This document shows positions 1 through 7,353 of a DNA stretch of 28,345 bases, piece after piece; positions within the stretch are counted from its first letter, which is position 1, and every line of letters begins with the position of its first letter. A program made the translations under genes and the position numbers. Source of the DNA: Geobacter sp. (GTDB lineage Bacteria; Desulfobacterota; Desulfuromonadia; Geobacterales; Geobacteraceae); NCBI GenBank assembly GCA_003490025.1, contig DNJC01000100.1:1-28345 (forward strand), in the 5' to 3' direction. The notes beneath the pieces are model-generated. The model did no database searches. It was not told the DNA's origin and was given only the letters and a program-made list of their open reading frames with translations.

Positions 1-30
1 ACCCTGCTCTCTACTCTACCCCTGTTTCCC

Positions 31-198
31 CTGTTGAAGAAATCCGTCGTACACCTTTTGAGGGAACCGGAAAGCCAGAGCCTCTACGGTTTCAACTCGT
101 CGGTTGCTGGTCCCGAAGGATTGACCGTGAGCATCGCCTTGTGTACCAAGTAGAGGAAACGGAAATAATAGTTATCGCCTGTCCGTTTTAATTACTGA
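31..198 (+). pseudogene. yoeB: Remnant of a YoeB-family mRNA-interferase toxin gene
   Basis: Reading from about position 36 gives EEIRRTPFEGTGKPEPLRF, then CWSRRIDREHRLVYQVEE and EIIVIAC, the conserved C-terminal two thirds of YoeB, the RelE-fold ribosome-dependent RNase toxin of YefM-YoeB pairs. The open frame ends early at a TAA (189-191). Moving by one base after the Cys codon (180-182) instead gives C-R-F-N-Y and TGA at 196-198, close to the usual YoeB ending CRYHY, so one extra base is present at 183-184. A second shift is likely near 39-41: one added base would give LLKEIRRTP, the normal family sequence. Bases 1-30 do not read as YoeB in any frame I could match, so the N-terminus is lost or displaced. 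No YefM antitoxin is visible. The match is strong; that it is dead rather than mis-sequenced is inference. Confidence 0.75.
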
Positions 199-268
199 CA
201 TTACTCTGCCTATTGCCACACTCCCACCGGCGCAATCAGCTTCCCCCTTCTTTCATCCAACGTAAATA

Positions 269-307
269 GGGAGAGTCTGCTTCAGGAAAAGCGGACTCTC
301 CCCTTTT
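269..307 (+). terminator. Rho-independent terminator
   Basis: GGGAGAGTC at 269-277 pairs perfectly with GACTCTCCC at 294-302. The stem continues through a G-T wobble and four more pairs to a 6-nt loop at 283-288, and a CTTTT run follows. It lies about 70 nt after the YoeB remnant and so probably ended that transcript. It also separates that unit from the hut operon. Confidence 0.8.
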
Positions 308-372
308 GGTTTCCCCACTGTCTTTTGACGCCCTGAGTGTTGATCCCGAGTGCCTTTGTTCAATCATCTGCT

Positions 373-385
373 ACTATCAGATAGT
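373..385. promoter_or_regulatory. Candidate operator: 6-bp perfect inverted repeat upstream of hutI
   Basis: ACTATC and GATAGT flank a single A, 26 nt before the hutI Shine-Dalgarno (411-417). A dyad of this size between a terminator and the first gene of an inducible catabolic operon suits a repressor site. It does not match a HutC or HutP site that I recognise. A -35-like TTGTTC lies at 356-361 with a poor -10 (AGATAG, 379-384) that would overlap the dyad. No regulator gene is in the window. Confidence 0.3.
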
Positions 386-425
386 GGCACGATCTTCTGG
401 AACGGTGACCGAGGTGACGACATTC

Positions 426-1664
426 ATGGACTGCTACTTTCCCGATTGCGAACGGCTCTGGATCAACGTGAGCCTGGCGACGTTTGATCCTGCCGTCGAA
501 AAGCCTTACGGCCTTTTGGAGGACCACGTTCTTGGGACCAGGGGGGGGCGGATTGCGGCGATTTTGCCGCGCAGCCGGGCCGACCTTTCGGGTTTCGCGG
601 GAGAGGTCATCGACGGCCAGGGGGGGCTGCTGACACCGGGGCTGATCGACTGCCACACCCACCTCGTGTACGGCGGCGATCGCACGGCCGAGTTCGAGAA
701 GCGGCTGCAGGGGGCGGGCTATGAGGAGATCTCCCGTGCCGGCGGGGGCATCCTGAGCACGGTCCGCGCTACCCGCGCTCTCGACGAGGAGGAACTTGTC
801 CGGCAGGCGCGCCCACGGCTCGAGGCCCTGGCAAGGGAGGGGGTCACCACGGTGGAGATCAAGTCCGGCTACGGCTTGACGGCCGAGGATGAACTCAAGA
901 TGCTGCGGGCGGCTCGAAAGCTGGCGGGCGAGTTGCCGGTGCGGGTCCGGACCACGCTCCTTGCCGCCCACGTCGTGCCGCCCGAATACCGAGCCCGTCC
1001 CGATGATTACGTGGACCTGATCTGCGGGGAGCTGATCCCGCGGGTGGCGGCGGAGGGTCTGGCGGATGCGGTGGATGTCTTTTGCGAGAGCATCGCCTTC
1101 ACCGTGAACCAGGCCGAACGCCTGTTGCGGGCGGCCCGTGAGAGCGGCCTGGGTGTCAAGGTGCATGCCGAGCAGCTCTCCAACAGCGGCGCCGCCCTAC
1201 TCGCCGCCCGCTGCGGGGCCTGGTCCGCGGACCACCTGGAATTTCTCGACGAGGCGGGCGCGCAGGCGTTGCGCTCGGCCGGGACTGCCGCGGTCCTCTT
1301 GCCGGGACCGTTCTACTTCCTGCGGGGGACCCGGAAACCGCCGGTGGATCTGCTGCGGCGGCTCGGCGTGCCGATGGCGCTTGCCACCGATCTCAATCCG
1401 GGGACGTCCCCCTTGGCATCCCTGCGACTGATGATGAACATGGGGTGCACCCTCTTCGGGCTGACCCCGGAGGAGGCTCTGGCCGGGGTGACGCGCAATG
1501 CCGCCCTCGCCCTGGGAGTCGGAGACCGTCTCGGCACGCTGGCGCCCGGCAGGCAGGCGGATCTCCTGCTCTGGGACGTGGCGCAACCGGCCCAGCTCGT
1601 CTGCGAGGTGGGATGGGGCGCGCCGCGCCAGCGCGTGGTGGCCGGGGAGGATACCCATGTATAG
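426..1664 (+). CDS. hutI: Imidazolonepropionase (HutI)
   Basis: Hydrolyses 4-imidazolone-5-propionate to N-formimino-L-glutamate, the third step of histidine degradation, in the cytoplasm. The protein is 412 aa, the usual family length, and has the amidohydrolase TIM-barrel layout. The first metal motif is DCHTHL with H77 and H79, a later metal histidine is H247 in KVHAEQ, and the metal aspartate is D322 in ATDLNPG. GYGLT (149-153) and GDRTAEF (84-90) are HutI signatures. The frame is open back to 306, but ATG at 426 has a clear Shine-Dalgarno (GAGGTGA, 411-417), and the upstream 40 codons read through terminator sequence and look non-coding. It is the first gene of the hut operon and its last 8 nt overlap hutG. 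The order hutI-G-U-H does not follow the reaction order. Confidence 0.95.
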   Translation: MDCYFPDCERLWINVSLATFDPAVEKPYGLLEDHVLGTRGGRIAAILPRSRADLSGFAGEVIDGQGGLLTPGLIDCHTHLVYGGDRTAEFEKRLQGAGYEEISRAGGGILSTVRATRALDEEELVRQARPRLEALAREGVTTVEIKSGYGLTAEDELKMLRAARKLAGELPVRVRTTLLAAHVVPPEYRARPDDYVDLICGELIPRVAAEGLADAVDVFCESIAFTVNQAERLLRAARESGLGVKVHAEQLSNSGAALLAARCGAWSADHLEFLDEAGAQALRSAGTAAVLLPGPFYFLRGTRKPPVDLLRRLGVPMALATDLNPGTSPLASLRLMMNMGCTLFGLTPEEALAGVTRNAALALGVGDRLGTLAPGRQADLLLWDVAQPAQLVCEVGWGAPRQRVVAGEDTHV

Positions 1665-2607
1665 CCCGCCGGATATGACGCTCTGGAAGGGGCGGATCGA
1701 TTTGGAACCCGAGGGAGACGTCAGGCGCTGGCATCAGTGCGTAGCACCCCTCCCTCCGGGGGAAGCAGAGCCGGGCCTGGCACTTTTCGGCATCTGCTGC
1801 GACTGCGGCGTCAGGCGCAACCTGGGGAGGGAAGGCGCCCGCGATGGTCCCGATGCGCTGCGCCGGGCCTTGGCCGGCCAGGCCTGGCACCTGCCGGTTT
1901 GCTGTTACGACGCCGGTAACCTCTCGTGTCCAGACGACGATCTCGAGGCGCTCCAGGAGGAAGAGGCCGCATGGGTCGACCGGCTGCTGGAGGCGGGGCA
2001 TTTCCCGCTCCTGCTGGGAGGGGGACACGAGATCGCCTTCGGCGGCTATCTCGGCCTGAGCCGCTACCTGGAGCGGCACCAAGGGGCGAGCCGCCTGGGG
2101 ATCATCAACTTCGATGCGCACTTCGACCTGCGCAGCGCCCCCCTCCCCAGCTCCGGGACCCCGTTTCTGCAGATGGCGGAGCATTGCCGGCTTCGGCAGG
2201 CGCCGTTTCGCTACCTTTGCCTCGGGATAAGCGAGGTCGCCAACACCGCCGCTCTTTTCCGGAAGGCGGGCGAGCTGGGAACGAAATGGCTGCGGGACGA
2301 GGAGCTGGCCTCCTGGAATCTGGCGGCGGCGGAGAGGGTCCTGCGGGATTTCCTGGCGGAGTGCGACGCGCTCTACCTTTCCATCGATCTCGATGTGCTC
2401 CCCGCCTCGGTTGCTCCCGGAGTGAGCGCCCCGGCCGCGCGGGGCATCTCGCTCGAGGTGGTCGAACACCTTATCGGCGTGGTCCGAGGGTCGGCCGGGA
2501 GGATGTTGCGGGTGGCTGACATAGCCGAGTACAACCCCCGCTTCGATCCGGACGGCCGGACCGCGAAGGTGGCTGCCCGTCTCTGCCATCTGCTGGCGCG
2601 CCGGTGA
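1657..2607 (+). CDS. hutG: Formimidoylglutamase (HutG, arginase/agmatinase family)
   Basis: Hydrolyses N-formimino-L-glutamate to glutamate and formamide using a binuclear manganese centre. The 316-aa protein carries all three ureohydrolase metal motifs: GGGHE with H124, DAHFDLR with D153, H155 and D157, and SIDLDVL with D244 and D246. The family's usual DP after that motif is LP here (LDVLPASVAPG), a form I believe occurs in the HutG branch. The start codon (1657) lies inside the end of hutI, giving an 8-nt overlap, and has its own GGGGAGG at 1644-1650, so the two are probably translationally coupled. Its place between hutI and hutU makes formimidoylglutamase much more likely than arginase or agmatinase. 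It implies the direct formamide-releasing route, with no deiminase or formylglutamate hydrolase in the window. Confidence 0.9.
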   Translation: MYSPPDMTLWKGRIDLEPEGDVRRWHQCVAPLPPGEAEPGLALFGICCDCGVRRNLGREGARDGPDALRRALAGQAWHLPVCCYDAGNLSCPDDDLEALQEEEAAWVDRLLEAGHFPLLLGGGHEIAFGGYLGLSRYLERHQGASRLGIINFDAHFDLRSAPLPSSGTPFLQMAEHCRLRQAPFRYLCLGISEVANTAALFRKAGELGTKWLRDEELASWNLAAAERVLRDFLAECDALYLSIDLDVLPASVAPGVSAPAARGISLEVVEHLIGVVRGSAGRMLRVADIAEYNPRFDPDGRTAKVAARLCHLLARR

Positions 2608-2648
2608 TCCGGGAAATGGGAAAGGGGGAAGGGATTGGGAGGAAAGCC

Positions 2649-4331
2649 ATGAACGACAGAATCGATACCAAGAGACGCATCAAGGCTCCCCGCGGAGCAC
2701 AGATCAGCGCGAAAAGCTGGCTGACCGAGGCGCCCCTGCGCATGCTGATGAACAACCTCGATCCCGAAGTGGCGGAGCGACCGGAGGAACTGGTCGTCTA
2801 TGGCGGCATCGGAAGGGCGGCCCGTGACTGGGCCTGCTTCGACAAGATCGTGGAGGTGCTCAGGCGTCTGGAGGAGGATGAAACCCTGCTGGTGCAGTCG
2901 GGAAAGCCGGTGGGGGTGTTCAGGACCCACAGCGACGCCCCCCGCGTCCTTATCGCCAATTCCAACCTGGTCCCACGCTGGGCGACCTGGGAACATTTCA
3001 ACGAGCTGGACCGCAAGGGGCTCATGATGTACGGACAGATGACCGCCGGTTCCTGGATCTACATCGGTTCGCAGGGGATCGTGCAGGGGACCTACGAGAC
3101 CTTCGCCGAGGTGGCGCGGCAGCATTTCGCCGGCAAGGCCCGTGGGCGCTGGATTCTCACCGGCGGGCTGGGGGGGATGGGTGGCGCCCAACCGCTGGCG
3201 GCGACCATGGCCGGTTATTCCCTTTTGGCGGTAGAGTGCGACCCGGCGCGGATCGAGAAACGGCTGGCGAGCGGTTACCTCGACCACGAGGCGAAGGAAC
3301 TCGACCAGGCGCTCTCCATGATCGCCGAGGCCTGCCGCGAGGGGAGGGCGGTTTCGGTGGGGCTTCTCGGCAACTGCGCCGAGGTGCTGCCGGAAATCGT
3401 GCGGCGCGGCGTCGTCCCCGACGTCTGCACCGACCAGACCAGCGCCCACGACCCCTTGAACGGCTATCTCCCCAAGGGGTGGACGCTGGAATACGCGGCG
3501 CGGATGCGGCAGGAGGAGCCGGACGTGGTAGCCCGGGCGGCGCGGGCCTCCATCGCCCTGCACGTGCAGGCAATGCTGGAACTCAAAAAGCGCGGCGCCG
3601 CGACGCTGGACTACGGCAACAACATCCGCCAGATCGCCTTAGAGGAAGGGGTGAAGGACGCCTTCGACTTTCCCGGTTTCGTCCCCGCCTATATCAGGCC
3701 CCTGTTCTGCGAGGGGATCGGCCCCTTCCGCTGGGTGGCCCTCTCCGGCGATCCCGAGGATATCTACCGGACCGACGCGAAGGTCAAGGAGCTGCTCCCT
3801 GGCGACCGGCACCTGCACAACTGGCTCGACCTGGCGCGGCAGCGGATCCGCTTTCAGGGGCTCCCCGCCCGCATCTGCTGGGTGGGGCTGAAGGACCGGG
3901 CCCGGCTCGGCCTCGCCTTCAACGAGATGGTGGCCCGCGGCGAACTCAATGCCCCGATCGTCATCGGGCGCGACCACCTCGACTCGGGATCGGTGGCGAG
4001 CCCCAACCGGGAGACCGAGGGGATGCTCGACGGCTCCGACGCCGTTTCCGACTGGCCGCTGCTCAACGCGCTCCTGGCGACGGCCGGCGGCGCCACCTGG
4101 GTGAGCCTGCACCACGGCGGCGGGGTTGGCATGGGGTTCAGCCAGCACGCGGGGGTGGTCATCGTGGCCGACGGCAGCGAGGCCGCTGCCCGGCGTCTTG
4201 CGCGGGTCCTCTGGAACGACCCGGCCAGCGGCGTGATGCGCCACGCCGACGCGGGTTACCCGAGGGCGAGGGAGTGTGCCCGCGAAAACGCTCTGGTGCT
4301 GCCGATGCTGGAGGAGGAAGGCGATGTTTGA
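2649..4331 (+). CDS. hutU: Urocanate hydratase (HutU)
   Basis: Adds water to urocanate to give 4-imidazolone-5-propionate, with tightly bound NAD+ acting as the electrophile. The protein is 560 aa, a normal length. Family blocks are all present: YGGIGRAARDW (51-61), the MYGQMTAGSWIYIGSQG block (127-143), the NAD-binding glycine-rich TGGLGGMGGAQPLA (171-184), TDQTSAHDPLNGYLP (261-275), and HHGGGVGMGFSQHAG near the C-terminus. C410, in PARICWVGL, falls at the position of the active-site cysteine of the Pseudomonas enzyme. The frame opens at a GTG (2604) overlapping hutG, but ATG at 2649 has GGGAGGAAA at 2637-2645 and starts where homologues do. Its last 8 nt overlap hutH. Confidence 0.97.
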   Translation: MNDRIDTKRRIKAPRGAQISAKSWLTEAPLRMLMNNLDPEVAERPEELVVYGGIGRAARDWACFDKIVEVLRRLEEDETLLVQSGKPVGVFRTHSDAPRVLIANSNLVPRWATWEHFNELDRKGLMMYGQMTAGSWIYIGSQGIVQGTYETFAEVARQHFAGKARGRWILTGGLGGMGGAQPLAATMAGYSLLAVECDPARIEKRLASGYLDHEAKELDQALSMIAEACREGRAVSVGLLGNCAEVLPEIVRRGVVPDVCTDQTSAHDPLNGYLPKGWTLEYAARMRQEEPDVVARAARASIALHVQAMLELKKRGAATLDYGNNIRQIALEEGVKDAFDFPGFVPAYIRPLFCEGIGPFRWVALSGDPEDIYRTDAKVKELLPGDRHLHNWLDLARQRIRFQGLPARICWVGLKDRARLGLAFNEMVARGELNAPIVIGRDHLDSGSVASPNRETEGMLDGSDAVSDWPLLNALLATAGGATWVSLHHGGGVGMGFSQHAGVVIVADGSEAAARRLARVLWNDPASGVMRHADAGYPRARECARENALVLPMLEEEGDV

Positions 4332-5853
4332 ACTGCGAATGGAACCGGGGAGGCTCACCCTCGCTTCCCTCCGGAGGGTCAAGGCGGAGCCGGTGCGGGT
4401 GACTCTCGCGCCGGAGTGTCTGGACGCCGTGGAGCGCTCGGTCAGGACCGTCGCGGAGGTGATCAGGGAGGGGCGGATCATCTACGGGGTCAACACCGGC
4501 TTCGGGCTCCTGGCGCGCACCCGCATTCCGAGCGCAGACCTGGAGCATCTGCAGCGCTGCATCGTTCTTTCCCACGCCGCCGGCACCGGGGCGATGATGA
4601 GGGAGTCGACCGTCCGCATGCTGATGGTCCTCAAGATAAACAGCCTGGCCCGGGGGTATTCCGGCATCCGCCTCGAGGTGATCGAGGCGCTGATCCGACT
4701 GCTTGCGGCCGGGGTGTATCCGGTAATCCCCCAGAAGGGGTCGGTGGGCGCCTCCGGTGACCTCGCCCCCCTGGCGCACCTGAGCACCGTCCTGCTCGGG
4801 GAGGGGGAGGTGTTCCATCGCGGCAGGAGGCTCCCGGGACTGCGCGGGTTGGAACTCGCGGGGCTGTCGCCGATCACCTTGGGCCCCAAGGAGGGGCTGG
4901 CGCTCTTGAACGGTACCCAGGCCTCCACCGCCTTCGCCCTGGAAGCTCTCTTCGCCGCTGAGGACCTGTTTTCGGCGGCCCTGGTCGCCGGCAGCCTCAG
5001 CGTCGAGGCGGCGCTGGGCAGTCGGGCCCCTTTCGATGAGCGCATCCACCGGGTGCGCGGGCACCGCGGCCAGATCGACACCGCGGCGGCCTACCGGCTC
5101 TTGTTGGAGCATAGCGAGATCGAGCAGTCGCACCTCACCTGTGAGGCGGTCCAGGATCCCTATTCGCTGCGCTGCCAGCCCCAGGTGATGGGGGCCTGTC
5201 TGGACCAGATCCGCCATGTGGCGTCGATCCTCCTCGCCGAGGCCAACGCCGTTTCCGACAACCCGCTGGTCTTCAGCGAGCAATCCGACATCATTTCGGG
5301 GGGGAATTTCCACGCCGAACCGGTTGCGCTGGCCGCCGACAACCTGGCGCTTGCCATCGCCGAGATCGGGGCCCTCTCGGAGAGGCGGATCGCACTTTTG
5401 ATCGATGCGAACCTGAGCAAGCTCCCCCCCTTTCTCGTGGAAAAAGGAGGGCTCAACTCCGGTTTCATGGTCGCTCAGGTCACCGCAGCGTCCCTGGCCA
5501 GCGAGAACAAGCTCCTGGCCCACCCGGCCTCGGTCGACAGCCTGCCTACCTCCGCCAACCAGGAAGACCACGTCTCGATGGCTACCTTTGCCGCCCGGCG
5601 CCTTCTGGAGATGGCGGACAACACCGCGGGAATCGTTGCCATCGAACTCCTCGCCGCCTGCCAGGGTATCGACTTCCGCGCTCCCCTCAAGACCTCCCCG
5701 CTTCTGGAGCGGGCCAGGAAAGGGCTGCGCCTGGAGGTCCCCTTCTACGATCAGGATCGTTACTTCGCCCCCGACATAGAAAAGGCCAAGGGGTTGGTGC
5801 AAGGGGGGTGCTACCACGAGCTGACGGGAAAAGGGCTCTTGCCCTCCCTGTAA
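4324..5853 (+). CDS. hutH: Histidine ammonia-lyase (HutH)
   Basis: Catalyses the first step of the pathway, non-oxidative deamination of L-histidine to trans-urocanate. The 509-aa protein carries the Ala-Ser-Gly triad (A143-S144-G145 within GSVGASGDLAPL) that cyclises into the MIO electrophile, one residue from the Pseudomonas numbering. The catalytic tyrosine is Y54 in YGVNTGFG. Further family blocks are NGTQASTAF, QDPYSLRCQPQV, SDNPLVF and GGNFHAEP. The start at 4324 overlaps the end of hutU by 8 nt and is served by GAGGAGGAAG (4311-4320), so the lyase is probably coupled to hutU. It is the last gene of the operon: the next gene is convergent, only 11 nt away, and no hairpin terminator is visible between them. 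Confidence 0.97.
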   Translation: MFELRMEPGRLTLASLRRVKAEPVRVTLAPECLDAVERSVRTVAEVIREGRIIYGVNTGFGLLARTRIPSADLEHLQRCIVLSHAAGTGAMMRESTVRMLMVLKINSLARGYSGIRLEVIEALIRLLAAGVYPVIPQKGSVGASGDLAPLAHLSTVLLGEGEVFHRGRRLPGLRGLELAGLSPITLGPKEGLALLNGTQASTAFALEALFAAEDLFSAALVAGSLSVEAALGSRAPFDERIHRVRGHRGQIDTAAAYRLLLEHSEIEQSHLTCEAVQDPYSLRCQPQVMGACLDQIRHVASILLAEANAVSDNPLVFSEQSDIISGGNFHAEPVALAADNLALAIAEIGALSERRIALLIDANLSKLPPFLVEKGGLNSGFMVAQVTAASLASENKLLAHPASVDSLPTSANQEDHVSMATFAARRLLEMADNTAGIVAIELLAACQGIDFRAPLKTSPLLERARKGLRLEVPFYDQDRYFAPDIEKAKGLVQGGCYHELTGKGLLPSL

Positions 5854-5864
5854 AAACGCTACGC

Positions 5865-7289
5865 CTATTTCTTTCCCACCTTGGACAGTGCCTGGTCGAG
5901 ATCGGCGATGATGTCGTCCGGGTGCTCCCCTCCCACGCAGAGCCGGACCATGTGCGGCGGAATGTTGGCCAGGCTGCGGCCGGCTTCTCCTTGCTGCTGG
6001 TGGGTGGAGATCGCCGGTATGGTCGCCACGCTCTTGATGCGGCCGAGATCGGTGGCCCGCCAGATGCGCTGGAGACCGTCGAAGAAGGTCCGGGCGTTCT
6101 CCGCACCTCCCCTGACGCAAAACGACATCAGGTGTCCGTACCGGTTGACCGGTTTGCCGTACTGTTCGTCGTACTCCGCATCCACGAGCCAGAGGTAGCG
6201 GCTGGCCAGATCGTGGAGCGGATGGTCGGGGAGCCCCAGGTACTGAACGCTCTCGATCTTCGGATGCCGCTCCAGAAAGCGGGCCACCTTCATGGTGCTG
6301 CGGCTCATCAGGTCGATCTTGGAACGGAGCGTCCGCATGTCGTTCAGGGTCATCACGGCCTGCATCGGGTGAAGGTTGGGCCCGAAGTCCCTGTTCTGCA
6401 GATACTTGACGCAGAGCGAAAAGTCGGCCTTGAGCTGGTCGTCGTCGATGTTGGTGACCAGGTTCTTGCGGGCGATGACCGCCCCGCAGACGCCGAAGCC
6501 GCTGCTGGTCAGGGTCTTGGTGGCGGACTGCACCACGATGTCCGCGCCGTGGCAGATGGGGCGCAACAGCGCCGGTGTTGCCACCGTGGAATCGACGATG
6601 AGGGGAAGTTCATGGCTGTGGGCAAGATCCGCCACGGCCCGGAGATCGAAGAAACCGAGCTGCGGGTTGCTCGGCAGCTCACCGTAGACAAGCCGCGTGT
6701 TTGCGTCGATCCTGGAGGCCCATTCGTCAAGGTTCGTGGCATCCAGCACCCAGCGCACCTCGATACCCCGCTCCTGCATGAGCCGCACGGTAAACTGCTG
6801 GAAGGTCCCGCCGTAGCACTGGGCCGTGGCGACGATGTTGCGCGGCTCGTGCACATGGCCGCGGACCCGCAGGAAAGGCTGCACGGCCGTCATGATCGCC
6901 GACATGCCCGACGAGGTGGAACAGCAGGAGGTCTCCCCCTCGAACCCGTACCCTTCCAGAAGCGCCAGGGTCCACTCGTAGTAGTAGGTAGACGGGTTGG
7001 CGATGCGCGAATAGGCCCAGGTCGGGATCTTGTAGGCCAGAGCCGCCGCCATCTCGTCCGAATCCCGGTACGCCTGCGCCGTGCTCATGAATATGGGCTC
7101 GATGATGGACCCCTGGTAATCCTCGATCGCGTCCCGCACCGTATAGAGACCGTGCACCGCGATGGTGTCGAACTTCCACTTCTTCACCTCCTCGCGGATA
7201 TAACGGCCCCGTTCGGCGAGATACCGCTCTCCCGCATCGATATAATCCTGCATGCGGGGCGGAATTCCCATGCTCTCATCCTTTCCCAT
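5865..7289 (-). CDS. PLP-dependent Cys/Met-metabolism family enzyme (gamma-lyase or sulfhydrylase-like)
   Basis: A 474-aa fold-type I PLP enzyme of the cystathionine gamma-synthase/methionine gamma-lyase/O-acetylhomoserine sulfhydrylase family. Family marks are the phosphate-binding pair Y93-S-R95 (WAYSRIANPS), a stacking tyrosine Y159 (QCYGGT), the PLP aspartate in IVDSTVATP (D233), and the Schiff-base lysine K258 in VVQSATK. The residues after the lysine are unusual: most members continue with a Gly-His-Ser/Asp sequence, whereas here it is TLTSSGFGVCG. An N-terminal extension of about 55 residues precedes the core. These differences make a specific substrate impossible to assign; a lyase or sulfhydrylase acting on a methionine-cycle amino acid is the best guess. 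The ATG at 7287-7289 has AGGAGGT at 7297-7303. Its leader contains the start-stop element at 7332-7353. It is monocistronic and convergent with hutH. Confidence 0.8.
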   Translation of the reverse strand: MGKDESMGIPPRMQDYIDAGERYLAERGRYIREEVKKWKFDTIAVHGLYTVRDAIEDYQGSIIEPIFMSTAQAYRDSDEMAAALAYKIPTWAYSRIANPSTYYYEWTLALLEGYGFEGETSCCSTSSGMSAIMTAVQPFLRVRGHVHEPRNIVATAQCYGGTFQQFTVRLMQERGIEVRWVLDATNLDEWASRIDANTRLVYGELPSNPQLGFFDLRAVADLAHSHELPLIVDSTVATPALLRPICHGADIVVQSATKTLTSSGFGVCGAVIARKNLVTNIDDDQLKADFSLCVKYLQNRDFGPNLHPMQAVMTLNDMRTLRSKIDLMSRSTMKVARFLERHPKIESVQYLGLPDHPLHDLASRYLWLVDAEYDEQYGKPVNRYGHLMSFCVRGGAENARTFFDGLQRIWRATDLGRIKSVATIPAISTHQQQGEAGRSLANIPPHMVRLCVGGEHPDDIIADLDQALSKVGKK

Positions 7290-7331
7290 GGCGGTACCTC
7301 CTCTGCGGATTTGCCCCGGGTATACGGGTAT

Positions 7332-7353
7332 CTACATAGTACCTCCTTGTACT
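7332..7353 (-). promoter_or_regulatory. Leader element: Shine-Dalgarno in a hairpin loop followed by ATG-TAG start-stop
   Basis: On the minus strand AGTAC and GTACT (7349-7353 and 7338-7342) flank AAGGAG, so a strong Shine-Dalgarno (AAGGAGGT, 7341-7348) sits mostly in the loop of a 5-bp hairpin. Three nt later comes ATG (7335-7337) immediately followed by TAG (7332-7334). The string AGGAGGTAC recurs 45 nt downstream as the real Shine-Dalgarno of the PLP enzyme, so the leader holds two near-identical ribosome sites. A ribosome-stalling or ribosome-loading role for the PLP gene is inference. Confidence 0.35.

Noticed and set aside
306..425. N-terminal extension of HutI
   Set aside because: The 40 extra codons begin within the terminator, have no ribosome site and are not part of the HutI fold; ATG 426 fits better.
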